Part shown: one piece after another, positions 34,989 to 54,779 of the stretch
Position numbering within the stretch: the first letter of the stretch is position 1
Layout of the letters: each line of letters opens with the position of its first letter
Assembly (NCBI RefSeq): GCF_963678975.1
Contig: NC_089274.1
Coordinates: 26,139,053-26,203,052, forward strand
Reading direction: 5' to 3'
Length of the DNA: 64,000 bases
From: Dysidea avara
Lineage: Eukaryota; Porifera; Demospongiae; Dictyoceratida; Dysideidae
The notes under the pieces: model-generated
Databases searched by the model: none
What the model saw: the letters and a program-made list of their open reading frames with translations, nothing else
What the model was told of the DNA's origin: nothing
Translations under genes and position numbers: made by a program

Positions 34989-37900
34989 GCACGCACAGAG
35001 GTCATATATACCTGAGGCTTGAGGTCTGCCCTGCCCCTAATGGTACACCTCCGATGAGACATGTCGAAGGTGAAACTGATTATTCCTTTGACGCTTAGTA
35101 ACTGTTCTTCAACCATCCGTCGTGTGTTCTAATATTGTGCAAATTTTAAATCATACACTGAGAGAGAATCTACAATTATACAGAAACCCCACACTAAAAT
35201 CATTACATCATTTGAGCATCTTACTAAGTGTCTGTTGTACAGATAGTACAACTTCTACAGTAACAGTTTAAAACAATACTTGTATGTATATTGTTGAACA
35301 TGGGGTTGGAACAATTCAACTACTGTGTACCCAATGGTCAATAGATTACGTGATGTTCAATAGCTAACATAGTATCCACAATTTGCTAGGGTTATAGAAG
35401 TGATCATAAAAAAAGTAAGAAGAGTTTGACATTAATGTAAACTTTGCCAGATTATGAAACAGTCAGAATAGATTCATACAAAATTGTAAGTATAATTTAC
35501 CCAATAGTCAAACATAACCTTTAGCTATGCATGTTTGTAATCACCAGAGTGGGCATTAAATGGAACAACAAGTACACTAGGGACCAGTTGGTGGAAGGTT
35601 AGGTACACACCGTACAAGTAAAGGATACAGGTTAATATACTTACCGCATCTACTAGTCCATTTATTTGTAGTAGGATTACTTTGGCCCTCTTGTTTGAGG
35701 CACCTAAAAACACATTTCCTTTTCCAGCCACTCTGGATTGTGACAATGGCCTAAAGGTAAAACAAATACACATTACACAAGGGCACAATAGGCAACTGAG
35801 AAGGTACATAACTAACTACACATGCATGTAAAGGAATACACAGTGAAACCTCAACACTTCTACAATCCAGAAAACCACTACACTGCTTTGCCACACAAAT
35901 AAAACTTTTTCAACCACAATACTAATCTGACAAGTTTTGAACACCAGTGAACATTGGATTATAGAGGATTCACTGTACAATGTGTATATGGCAGTCTTTG
36001 CTGTACTATATGCTACACAGAGATAGAGCTGAGTGATAGTGGCGACCAATTGATTATCGTGATAGCTAGTAACAATCGTGATCTTGATAGTATACTATCG
36101 TGCTATTGTGATTACCTATCCATATCTGAGTCTGGTCAAAAATATGGATAGCAAAAGCAAAAATAATAATGTTGAAGTTCAGAGAGCTATAAAAGACCAG
36201 TAGCTTGAGCATGGACAACAACGATAACAACTGTAATACTGACACATAACAATTCTTTAGTGGAGTGTTAGAAAAGCAGATGTGTGGTGTGTACATAATT
36301 AGAGTGCTCAAGTGTTTGCATACGTGAGATTGAGTGTGTTTAATAACTGCTAATAACTATCGTGATACTATCGTTATTGTGATATAAAAGTTGCTATCAA
36401 ATTGTGATTATGATAGTTGTACTATTGCTCAGCTCTACATAGAGACTAGAGATGCAACAGTATATTGACATATCACGTATCGTATCATTTTAAGACAACA
36501 TTGCTGTATCAATACAAAGTTAAACTGTATCAATATACCACGTATTGTGATAAATAAAATTGACATATCGTGGCTTGTTAACATGGTTGAAAATCAATTT
36601 ATTGTACATTGTGGTTAAACTAAATAGTATGTAAAGGAAAACAATAGCTCAATTATTTCGATCTACACACAGGTGTTACTAATACTTTTGCTAATACCAT
36701 CTCTCCTAATACCACTCTGTACAAAGTCACCCCAATACTGCTGCCATTTTTATTTAGTGACGTAATTGTGGATAATGCTCATTGTGTACTTTGTACGTAC
36801 ATATATACCATAAATCAAATAAGGTTGGAAAAACAATATGTAGAAGTATTTCATGACACACCTGTGAAAAGTTTATTACTGGGTTTTCCTCATCAGGATC
36901 ACATTGTAGTGTAGCCAGAATAATTAATGACACTGACAATGTTATCTGGAGAGAAAACTGGTTGACAGCATGACTATTGGTTTTTTCTATGATCGTCCAT
37001 GATGAGTGCATTTTACATGCTGTGGTATGCCAAATGGCACATCTTGGGATGAAGTGATGTTGAACAGTGAAAAAGTCAAGCCTGTAGCCTTAGCTGTTGT
37101 TGTGCTTGTCTGAAGGCATCAGGCAGGTCAGCAAGCAAGCAGTTAATTAGTCAGTCAGTAGAAAATTTCATTGAATATATATATATATATTTTAAATTGT
37201 AGCTACCTACTGCAAGCATTTAGGGTCGGCACTTTTGGGCTTGGTTATACCTAACCAATACTGCCAAGGCGTCAGAATGGTCTTGTAAAACTGGTGCTTG
37301 GGTAATTTTTTGGCCAGAAAAACCCAAATCTCCATGATCCCTAATGATAGTACTGTATGATGTGAAAAGTATTTAGAATACTTGTACTTTGGATAACTCA
37401 GTACTTTACAGATGTAACACATACCTTGCTGTGGCTGCTGGTATCACAAGCATATCATGAACCGTCTGTGCCATCTTCCTAACTTCAGGATTAGCACCAG
37501 TCCTGCATATTACATGGTATTAAGATGTTAATTAATACAGAAACAAACTTAGCATACCTGTTGACCAGCGTTCTTAGACTAACTAACATGCCCAGCTCCT
37601 TCTTCATTGTTGGCCGGTTGGATGGTAACTGAGCCAAGTACTGCAATGCCTATACATATATATATATAGATTATGAAATAGAAAACATATACATAGGCAA
37701 CAATACCAAGTGTACACAATTTCCACACACACACAATAGTAAAAAAAAAAGCAACATGTAATAATCACAGCTATTCCCAAGTATCACATTACACCCAAGG
37801 AGTCTTCTTTGTAACAACACACCATTTTTCAATTAATGTTTGTTGCTTACAACTCTTCATTTAGAATAACACACTACTTAGTACACACCCTGCATAATTG

Positions 37901-39001
37901 ACATGCTCCCTGCACAAACCACCAGACATATTTTTCAAACTTTGTGAATAACACACATAAGTTCTGTTGCATTTATATTAATAGACAAATGACTGCTAAA
38001 TTACTTCTCATGTTTAGCAAAGAAAGTACAACACTACTGTGAACCATACAGGTTTGTGCACGGAAATAAAAAAATTAATACCACTTCACTACTCCACAGC
38101 ATACCTTCTCATCATGAGTAGCATCTTAATTAAAGTATACTTTACAGTACATATCATTTGAATTATAATCAATATTCAAGATTCTCAAACTACCTCTAAC
38201 ACTCATGAGTGTTTCCTAAACACTATAAACCCAAGCTGTTCTCTGACCTACAACGTATATTTCCCCTAAACTTAATCCCCATGAAATGGACTTAATGCAT
38301 ATCATATGGAGGCACTTTTTGGGATGCATTTTTTTCTGAATAGCCCGGCACACCTTCAATAGTAGCCACACTTGAGTAGTGCCACAAAAGACTTGGAAAA
38401 TAACGGCTTAAACACATCAAGTTTACATATTTGCTGCACCAGTTTTGAAACTACAGCCTTTTAACCAAGTAACATGGTCTACACTATGTATAATCTATTA
38501 AGTTCCTCTCAAAGTAATCAACACGCACAATATGGCCTTAACCCAGTATTGGTGTTAATTGTGTGGTACAGTCTCCTTGACCCAGCATCAAGTAAACATA
38601 AAAAAATACATTCTATTGGGACACAAATACAAACACTTGTTTCTGGAATAATATGGATCCAACATGCATCAAACCTAATTAATGCTCATAAAGGTATTTT
38701 TTGATGTACTGATATGCACTTTAATGTCTTTGTCTACCACTAGAATTTTCCAATGCCAAAAGGTAACAAATGGTACAGAATATATACTGTATAACGAACT
38801 TCTAGTGCTGTCAGTACAACTCTGTCATCACCATTATCAAGGAATAGAATTAATCCTGGTAGACAACCTTGGTCCTGCAAACATTTTTCTACTGACAAAG
38901 TAGTCAGGTTTGAGTTCCTTCTGTACCTTAATTATTGTCACCCTGTTTTGTGGCTCTTTGGCCAAATCCCGGAGTTGTTGAACAACTTTTAGTACATCCA
39001 T
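32408..39001 (-). CDS. ARMC1: Armadillo repeat-containing protein 1 (ARMC1)
   Basis: Exons in transcript order: 39001-38927, 38874-38800, 37649-37558, 37502-37425, 35750-35645, 35128-35012, 34759-34685, 32796-32725, 32667-32620, 32494-32408; 274 aa, close to the roughly 280-residue vertebrate length. Recognisable blocks are VVQQLRDLAKEPQNR, DQGCLPGLILF, KKELGMLVSLRTL (armadillo part), VFLGASNKRAKVILLQI with VKGIISFTFDMSHRRC (HMA-like fold in the C-terminal half), LPTYLPEEL, and the terminal GNFLAKSFYW that defines the family. In vertebrates ARMC1 is found in cytosol and on mitochondria, in mitochondrial bridging and positioning complexes. An in-frame ATG at 39040 would add 13 residues; I chose 39001 because the residues between are not family-like. 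It shares a 442-bp divergent promoter with the MTFR1-family gene. The exon 2 donor (GTTCGT) is unusual. Confidence 0.92.
32870..33637. mobile_element. hAT-like nonautonomous element in an ARMC1 intron
   Basis: A 768-bp element with ends CAGTGGCATAGCCA and TGGCTATGCCACTG, exact inverse complements. The flanks GCTACAAC and CCTACAAC form an 8-bp target duplication with one mismatch. No ORF of note. Confidence 0.78.
34269..34446. mobile_element. Pogo/Tigger-type MITE in an ARMC1 intron
   Basis: 178 bp with inverted ends CAGTGGAGAGTCGATTATCC and its near complement, flanked by TA on both sides. The interior carries GTGACTGCTCAATTAGAGTA, the dispersed motif discussed in the findings. An (ATAA)n run follows at about 34559-34582. 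Confidence 0.75.
34919..34984. repeat. (AC)n microsatellite
   Basis: Pure AC tract in the ARMC1 intron, 28 bp beyond the donor of the exon 35128-35012. ORFs across it are artefacts. Confidence 0.95.
36025..36436. mobile_element. Probable hAT-like element in an ARMC1 intron
   Basis: Ends AGAGCTGAGTGATAGT and ACTATTGCTCAGCTCT are imperfect inverse complements, and the interior is rich in ATCGTGATA repeats. The flanks are similar (ACACAGAGAT and ACATAGAGAC) but not a clean 8-bp duplication. Next to it, 36446-36600 has ATATTGACATATCACGTATC repeats of similar style. Confidence 0.4.
37025..37350. repeat. Dispersed repeat family C, copy 3
   Basis: Contains AAGCCTGTAGCCTTAGCTGT, AGTCAGTCAGTAGAAAATTTC and CCTAACCAATACTGCCAAGG, shared with the other family C copies. 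It lies in the ARMC1 intron between exons at 37425 and 35750. From 37650 to 38799 the next intron shows no other feature. Confidence 0.55.
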
Positions 39002-39443
39002 TGAGGCCACAAAAACATGAAAACAAATTTCTTTCTTCACGTATCACGTATCTTCGCGGATATATGGGTTAGGAAGTTACCAACCTACAAGTATTAAATG
39101 TCTATAAAACAACTATATAGATGTCGGTAGAGTAATACAAATCAACAACGAACATCCACCAAACAGTTAAAAACCGTGAAAACTCACTTCTGAGACTAGT
39201 CGTCTTTGAAAGCCCACGTGATCCTAACGCAAACTTTGTTTGATTGGCTAAATTTGAATCAACAAAGGGGAAGTGATCACTTAACTATTACGGGTAGCAG
39301 AGACGAAGTAGATATTGATCGTCTAAACGGCCTGGATATTGTATGTACGTTACATTTTGAACAGTTCTAACTATCTGTTCACTTGTGTTTTGGTCATTCT
39401 AATTAATACCCGCCACGCCAGGTTTTGAAGATCGTCGGTTGTC
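39002..39443. promoter_or_regulatory. Divergent promoter of ARMC1 and MTFR1-family gene
   Basis: 442 bp separate the two start codons, so both transcripts must initiate within or near this gap. It contains CACGTG (39215-39220) and an inverted CCAAT box ATTGG (39243-39247), and no evident TATA box; this combination is common in bidirectional housekeeping promoters. No repeat has inserted here although both genes have repeat-filled introns. Confidence 0.6.
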
Positions 39444-46742
<7,299 letters not shown>

Positions 46743-46984
46743 AGCAATATTAACTCTGTATGCATGTGAACCTTTTTACATGTTTACAATGCGTCTATTA
46801 CATGTATGTATGTTTGTAAATATGTATAGTGTTTATATATTGTTCTATAATATTACTATTGTACAACAAAACTATGTAGTGTAATGCGACCTTCTGGCAT
46901 CATTAATAAATCTTGTTTAACTACTTTTTATCACTGGAACCCTACAGTACTTCATTTTGATTTGTAAACTTTTTTTTTGTTATA

Positions 46985-47693
46985 GCATAGCCACTCCATT
47001 ATCCAATCATAAAAGTGTTCAGATAAGTAAATTTGTTTGGATAAATATCAGTTAGACACCAAGACCAAGGGAACTAAGCAATTTAGTAACCCTAGACTGT
47101 AGTGTCCCGAGCGCAGTGAGGGCACTACTAAGGGCCTGAGGGGTTACTAAATCGCTTAGTTCCCGTTGGTTGCGGTGTCTACCTTAAGAGTTATGTTTTA
47201 TAGTACGTACCTTTATAGCCAGAGCATGAGTGTGGGGTGAAAGAGCAATGTAGAACAGCGGAACGATTTCTTCCTGAAGTCCTTACAGCGCCCACAAAAA
47301 TAATTATTCAACTGGTAACCACAGTGACAGCTAGAGCTACAGTAGATATGCCGCTTAGTCTACTATTTGTCCAGAATTATTTTCATACACAGAGAAGAAG
47401 AGTAATATAGTGTTATTAAGTACTGCAGTGTGCCTTTCGTGTTATAGTTATTTGTCATGTACAAAATTGCTTGAGGGCGGGTGACTAAGTGAACATGTCA
47501 GGTGACTAAGTGATTTAGTAAACCTGTAAATGAGCCACACCATAGTCTAAATGAAGCTGATTTGTATTTATGTACAGAGTTCTGATCAACTACTCTAATA
47601 CTGTAGAACGTTCACCTAGTGATGAAATACTCTAATAGAGCAGTCACACTGTTCAGATAATCAAGGGTTCGGATAATTGAGGTCCTACTGTAC
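46985..47693. repeat. Diverged pogo-like repeat with inner palindrome
   Basis: GTTCAGATAA and GGTTCGGATAATTGAGG at the right end recall the pogo MITE termini. An inner palindrome (about 47052-47183) has arms GGGAACTAAGCAATTTAGTA and its complement. GATACTCT-like motifs lie at 47630-47650. Boundaries uncertain. From 47694 to 48540 no gene or repeat is evident. Confidence 0.4.
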
Positions 47694-48540
47694 TTTATCA
47701 GGGATGTGCCCACAGTGGTTGGTACTGACCACCACTCAAATAAAACAGTCACCACTATCACTCAACAACCACTACAAATTCACCTCTGACACACTAGTTA
47801 AGGCCCCACACTACATTTCTGGACTCAACCCTGTTTCTTGTAGCCATCAATATTCTAAACCTGGGCACGTCACTGTTTTATTTGTACATGTGTGGCTATG
47901 ACTGCTTAATTAGAGTATCTTGATGTTGTTGCTCATCTCAAGTGAACTCTGCGTCCAGGGGCGTTGTTCAGTGCCATGTCTTATTTCTATAGCAAAACTG
48001 CAGCTGATAGTTGCTAGTTCATTAAGACACATGGTCATGTGCTTTGATTGTTTTAGGGTGTGAAGGTGTGTTCTGATTGTTTAAGGGAGTGGTCATACAC
48101 GATTGTTGTTCACCTCTAAAATGTTTGTTTCTGCAAAGCAACTGCAAGCAAGTTAGGATTTTCCATGTTTACTGTATGTAGAGCACACATGTTCTAGAAG
48201 ACAGTCTACTAGAACTGTGAATGGTCACTACTTTTATTACCATCAGATTAATAATAGGAGTGTATGCTGGTGACATATCAAACAAGTTGTGTAATTGTGG
48301 GACATTTATAAGTACTTGGCAATAAAAGTGCTGATACATAAATTTTGGCATAGTACGGACAGCAGTTATTCAGTATTAACTGTACCACAGTAATGCCATA
48401 TAATTAGTGTACACAAGTGTTTGTGACTGCTATGAAGTATTGTTAACTGTATTTGTAATACAGTGTGTCTGACTAAGCAGTTACTCGTACTTGAATAGTA
48501 TATTGTATATGATTAAAATTTCATTTTTTCTGACTAGTAC

Positions 48541-51500
48541 TTAAGTCTGAACAGTATGAGATGTTTTCTGTGGTGGTGGCTTTGTGATATGAAGGAGACA
48601 GTTGTTTGTGTTTAAGGGAATATCAGAAATCTTTCCCTTAGTACAAGTGTCAAGTAAGAGATCCTTAACTTGTGTAGTAGTTGCACTATCAGGTAAGATG
48701 TTCCAGTAAACAGCTGCAGCTCCACTAGCTATGGCAGTAGACAGTGATGTACCATCTTTGATGGTGTGGCTGTTTGTACTACGGATGTTAGCACCTCTTA
48801 CTGCTTGTCCGGGTGCGAATATATCCACGCATGACCCATAGTTGCTTCCACTGGCAAATGCTTTGTAAAGTTTGTCATTTTGTTGCGTTCCTCCAACCGT
48901 GAGCACTTCGGGTAAGCCACTTGGTGAATACCTGTGAAGGAAGGATCCATACATGCAGTCATTGTTATCTTACCAGTGTATCCCCAAAGTGTGCTCTAAT
49001 AGGGACTACTATGTATGTATAAATTTTTCTGCTGCACAAAAAGTTCATAATTTGTGTAAGAACATATTGAGGACAGTAGATACCTCAAGTGTCCATCTTA
49101 AGGTTTACTTGGCCCATGTTTATCTACACTTGAAGTTTAAAATGAATGTTCTATTTAGTTTGATATACAGCCCATTTGTACGTTCTTATTCAGGGAGCTT
49201 TTTGTGTATACTGCAAGTTGTACTTAGTGTTTTGTTTTCCCAGATACTGAACACATATTACACTTTAAGTACTCACTTGCATGCATCAGTAAAGAAGTTT
49301 CCAGCAGCTGCTACCACCAGTATTCCACTATCAACTGCCTCTCTTATTGCATCTGTCATTACCTGGCTGTGTCCTCCTATCAATGACAAGTTGATGATTG
49401 CTCTTGTTCTCTGTGAGGATTTCTGTTTCTGTTGTACTTGCTTAACCACATGGTATATTCCTTGTGTTGCTAGTGATAGATGTGAGTGACCCTTACAGCT
49501 CATCACTCTCACACTATGAAGAGTTGCTCCTTTAGCCACACCATATGACTTTCCACCTGCCAAACTAGCTATGTTTGTGCCATGACCATTGCAGTCTTCT
49601 CCTTTTCTGTTTCCACCATACTGATGATCTACTGCATCAAAGCCGGAGTAGACAGCTCTACCTTCAAATTCATTGTGGTCATATTTGATTCCTGAGTGAA
49701 AGTATTCGCATGTTCATTTGCTATGGATTTGAACTATATACACTGTATATTGTAGGGTGAAGTTCAGACTCATGCACTCAACTGCGATTACCACTGCATT
49801 TTGATATATCAGACAGGTTAAAGAACTGACAAAGGTAAAGGCATACCTATTTTAGATGTATGTGGATTGGCAGGAGCATTGTATACTTGTACATGGATCA
49901 CAAGGTGTATTAGTGAATAATCCAAGTAATGTCATCTCATGACAGTGTGGGCAATTAAAAAACTTGCTAATTAAAAAGCGTGGCACCCGTATTACTCGCG
50001 AGTATTCATCCTGTTTCATTTGGGTTGAATACTCGCAAGAAAGTGGGTACCACGCCCTTTAATTAGCAAGTTTTTAATCGCTTGCACTCTTGTGAGACGA
50101 CATTACATTTAAGTGGTACCGTAAGTTCATTACTTTACAGATCTTTTTAAGAGGTTTCTGAGTGAAGTTAAGCACATGCATACACTGTTGCAAGGACTGT
50201 TCTAGAATACTTGATTGTTCTATTACAGTGGAACCTGGCCACCTGTATAAAAAGACCACCACTATATTATAAAGACCAGCTTAAAATTCCCCCCAAGTGA
50301 GACAATTATACACTAATTCAACTGTATAAAGCAGCCACCTGCCTATTAAGGCCAAGAAATTTTGGCCCAAAGGTGACCATCATAGACAGGTTCCACTGTA
50401 ACACATTTTCGTTGTTAATTTCCTTGAAAGTTGCTTGTGGAAAAGATTCCACCTGCTTCCACCATTGTGAAGCTGCTCAATGATCCACATTGAATGGTAG
50501 TTAGGTGCATTTTGGTACATGGTATATGTGTTAGCCATGCATGTAGTAAAAGCTACAGCTACACAACTTAGAGAAGGGGAAAATCCTCATGATGTAGTGA
50601 ATGATAGAAAGCACTCACCAGTATCAAGGATGTAAATGTCCACATTGGAGCCATCATTGGGGCTGGAGTATTGGTGGTTGAGTGGGAGGTCAGTCTGGTC
50701 TATACGATCAAGATGCCACAGGTTTGTAGTTGATGCTATAGTGAACTGTTGATCTTCTTCAATATAATCCACCATTGGATCATTGCATATCTGTGAATGA
50801 AGTGAGATTATTATCATGTGGCCTACCAATAGTTGTGGCAGTTATTCATTCAACATGATATGCTTACATGTTCTAGTGCAGCTTCATTCATTTTCATAAG
50901 AAGTCCTCTTTTTCTGTTACCATTGAATGGTTGAATGTGAGCTACTGTTACTGAACTGTCAACATTGTCTGATGCATGGCGAAGTGACGTGATCTATAAG
51001 TAAATAGAACAGATAATATTAAATCATTTTTGTGATGGAGGGCAGGTTATGATTTTCGCTGTATCATGATTTTTTTTGTTGTGATCACTGTTGGGAGTTA
51101 TTATTACCAGAAGAGGTAATTAGTAGATAAAAGCCAGAAACCTTATCCACTATGATAAAACTTTAATATCTCCATACTAAAATAAATTGAGTGCCGTGAT
51201 GACTGTCACAACTTTTCATTGCCAAATTATAGCATCCTGAATTCTTCTGATATCAAAATAGTTTCCATTTACAATACATGCATGTGTATGTACGTATCAA
51301 CAGTGAAAAAGCCGACAATACCATGAAGAATTGTAAACAGAACAAAGCAGCGGTTAACAAGGGATGATATACTATACAGACACAGTGAGATATGACAGTT
51401 GAGGCCTTTTGGTGATCTTTGAAGAGTATGCCATATTAAACAAACTGACAGAGTGTTTTGTACTATACAATAGTAATGACATTGTGTGAGCATGCAGGTA

Positions 51501-52111
51501 AATGGCTTCTGTCATATACAATTGCCAAGAGTAAGGAAGAATGAGACTTGGTGTATCTTTGATCCTTACAGTGTCATTCTTACAATATTAGCTGTGTCCC
51601 TCTTTGTTCGTCCTTGTTTCATCATCATAATGTAATTATCCTGCATGTTGTGATCACCAGTCTGAGATTTTAGTAATTTATTACACTTGACTTCATGTCT
51701 GGTTCTCTGTAGCTGCTTGATAAGCATCACAAGCTCACTGCCACACAGCTACATGTTGATGAAAACATGTTTTAATGGCAATCACAATTTTAGTTTGTAC
51801 ATGCACAGACACTACAGTTGATCTATGTAACTTGCCTTTTTGACATGCTTAGGTTGTAAGATAGCCATGAAACTGTCTACGTCAAACTCCATATCACTGC
51901 TATCTTGCAGTGAAGTTGCTAGTTCCCTGATTTCAGTAGAGTTGGTTGGTAGTGTAGTGTTCACAGTATAGAGTCCTTCAGTGAATATTTGCTCATCCAT
52001 AACTGGTGATCCATCAATGGTGACTAGCTTGGTACACTTCAGTGCAGTTGCTGTATGCAGCATAACACTGAGCAGCAGCTGGCTGATCATGAAGCAAATC
52101 TGTAAAGTCAT
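48541..52111 (-). CDS. Subtilisin-like (S8, proteinase K/PCSK9-type) protease, copy A
   Basis: Exons in transcript order: 52111-51836, 50993-50868, 50790-50619, 49691-49277, 48931-48541; 459 aa. The N-terminus is a signal peptide (ICFMISQLLLSVMLHTATAL), then an I9-type propeptide ending VDYIEEDQQFTIAS, as in PCSK9 and proteinase K relatives. Catalytic residues: Asp in VDIYILDTG (about 190), His in CNGHGTN (about 227), oxyanion Asn in AAAGN (about 322) and Ser in DGTSLSTA (about 391). A secreted or secretory-pathway endopeptidase is likely; the substrate is unknown. Intron 1 appears to use a GC donor (GCAAGT), since no GT donor gives an open frame. The protein stops about 45 residues after the Ser block, where copy B continues for over 250 more, so copy A looks C-terminally shortened. 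Confidence 0.85.
49927..50105. mobile_element. Palindromic MITE in a protease A intron
   Basis: Inverted arms: AAAACTTGCTAATTAAAAAG and CTTTAATTAGCAAGTTTTT, with outer parts TAATGTCATCTCA and TGAGACGACATTA. About 180 bp. It lies between exons 50619 and 49691. Confidence 0.65.
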
Positions 52112-52634
52112 AGTAACCTCTTTTTGACAGTGGCTAGCTTGAATAGCTTACATTTATATGCTTGGGACCAGAGATTGTAGTTGTCACCTTTTGTTAATAA
52201 TGTGTATTTGTATGGATTTAATAATTGTATGACTTCTTTATGATGATTATACATGTCCTAAAAACTAGGTAGAGTTGTTTCAGTATAGACAAAAAGGGTA
52301 TTACATAGTAACTGTATTTTAGACATGTGCTAACTGTAATGATTCACTGATTATCATGTATTCTTAATGATGCTCATGATTGTGTTTAGTAACCATGGAC
52401 ACATAAGGTTGGTGCTGAACAAGAAGTGCACACTATCATAAAGTAACCAGTAGTGAGAACTGTAGAGAAGATTAGCAAGAAAAAAGTGGTGGACATGAGT
52501 ATGGCATAGTGTATACCACCCTGTCTATTATAGTTAGAGAATTCCTTCTCAGATCAATTATGTGTTGTTGCTTCTAGATCAATTGTCATCAGTTGATTTT
52601 AAGCACGCAAATGCACTTATACAAAACATGGAAC

Positions 52635-53396
52635 GGGTGTAACTAATCACTGGACTGGACTACTGGACTGACATATTTTTGGTTTTTAAACATTCTGAGG
52701 TTGGTTTTATTGAGTCTTGCTAGCCAAGGGCCTACAGAAAACTTGCAATCTGCTACTATAATGATGAGTGTGAGGAGTGGAGTAAGCAAAAACCGACTTC
52801 TAGTGATTTCACTACTTATTGTGTTCTTCTACAGTACATATACTCCTTATCAGTATGCTACAGGGAATGTGCTAGTTATGGTTAACCAACGATAATGTCT
52901 TGAAGATAATGGCAAGCTTGTACAATGCCAATAAATTTAGTCATGTATTATAGTACGCCAACCAGCACATGTAAGAACTAATCATGACAGCAGAACAAAA
53001 ACCCTACAGTTGTGCAATGAGTTTGTATATTGCATGTAGGAATGAATTTAGATACAATAAGAAGGATTGGTTGTGTCCCAGGGGTCTGAGCTATTTAGTT
53101 CAAGGATACAGTGTATCATGGGTAGCACAAATATAGTACAGTGATTTTGGTTAGCTATTGCTATATATTACAATCTCCAAAACACAATATTAAGAAGTGT
53201 ATAAATGCTGTAGAGCATAAGAAATAATGAGAAGGCAGTTTTTGCTAACTCCACTCCTCACACTCATCATTTTAGTGGCAGACTGCAAGTTTTCTGAAGG
53301 TCCTTAGCTAGCAAGACTCAATAAAACCAACCTCAAAATGTGTAAAAACCAACAATATGTCAGTCCAGTAGTCCAGTCCAGTGATTAGTTACACCC
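52635..53396. mobile_element. Mutator-like (MULE) nonautonomous element
   Basis: Long terminal inverted repeats of about 165 bp with termini GGGTGTAACTAATCACTGG and its complement, flanked by perfect 9-bp duplications ACATGGAAC (52626-52634 and 53397-53405). Nine-base duplications with long TIRs starting in G are the Mutator signature. The interior (about 52800-53230) is noncoding. It lies 5' of protease A. From 53410 to 54780 I see only short unsupported ORFs. Confidence 0.82.
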
Positions 53397-54779
53397 ACAT
53401 GGAACTGTAAACACATTCAGAAGAATCTAAGAATGGCTATATAAGGTGTCCCACAAGCCACAATCCAGTTTTTTTCTTCTAAGCCAGGTAGTCCGCAACA
53501 CAAAAGTCACCATCATCCATGTGTTGCTATCATCCATGGAACTGTAGCTACAGTGCACTATAGTGAGGTAGTTGATACAATAACAAGGTGTCTCAACAAG
53601 CTTCAATCTGTTACCTAATATATTCAAGCTGACCTGATAGAAAGTAATTCCAGCTACTGTTACAAGTGAGTGTCAATAGTACTGATATGGGTAGAATGAA
53701 GTCCAACATTGCAATATTATTGAATGCTATGAAACTAAGTGCTGTTGCACAAACCAACGGTATGGAACACAATAACCCAAGAGGGGTCTTGAATGCAGAT
53801 AACTTGCAAAGGATTGATTGAGGTCAAGTGCTGCTAAAAAGTGGCAGAATCAACAATGGCTTGGGAAATGTAGTAGAGGATCTGTTCCATGCAACTGGTT
53901 GATTTAATTGAAAGGCAAGTTGAAGGAACACCTCTGTGATGGCATCAATCAGAAAGGTCCTACATGATGTAAATGACTCTGAGGCTGTGACATTTGTCAA
54001 GTCTCCAAAAGCAATTGATAAGTGGTTGAGCTGCAAAGTGGTAATTGCTGTTTGTAATTTTACAACAACCAGAAAACTTATAACTTCATGTGTTTACAAT
54101 AGTGTTAGTAGGCATATTACCAAGTATATTTGTTTACCTATTACATGAACACCATAAGAGTTGTGAGTAAATTGTAGTATAGTTGCTTTATATGGTAAAC
54201 AGTGCCTGTTGTGGAACTCCATCTAATTAACTAAAGTGTGCATTGTTTCACAACTGTGTTAATACCTATAGGCAGATAAGTATTTTAAACCTTGCTTTAA
54301 AGCAGCGATTTTGAAAATACCTTTTAAGCATTTGCCCTATGTGGTGTTGTGGTGACTGCTATGTAAGAGAATTTTGATCTTACTGCTTTTGACAAGTCTG
54401 CTGAGGTAAGGCTGGTCTATGTTATATGTCTAGTTTTGAAATGTAGACATGCTGTTTTGTTTACTGTAGTCAACTGCTTGAAAGTATAATGCATTTACTG
54501 TGCACTTGATCGTAGGTGTAGGTGCAAATAGTGTATATACACGAAATTTAGTGTGTTTTATTACAATTATACACCGGAAAATTCCGTGCACGTCTTAGTT
54601 GATTGCTTATCATCCTTAGCATTTTGGCTTCCATAGGGACAGTCACAATCTGAGAGTGAATAAATGCACACCTTCATTAAATGGTGTTTGGGGTCTGAAA
54701 TATAGAAGATGGCTTTCTGGTATTTATATAATAATTAGACATCAAAACGCAAGGTTCTGTGAAATTTGATAACCTGTAA

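Noticed and set aside
34793..35015. Cys/Val and His/Thr ORFs
   Set aside because: Artefacts of the AC microsatellite; only 35012-35128 is an ARMC1 exon.
36861..36948. Candidate ARMC1 exon (ITLSVSLIILATL frame) with CAG acceptor and GTGTGT donor
   Set aside because: Inclusion after the phase-2 exon ending at 37425 creates an immediate stop, and ARMC1 relatives have no such segment. Skipping directly to 35750 restores a perfect family match.
48953..49489. Plus-strand 178-aa ORF
   Set aside because: Mostly antisense to the protease A exon 49277-49691, which has clear catalytic motifs.
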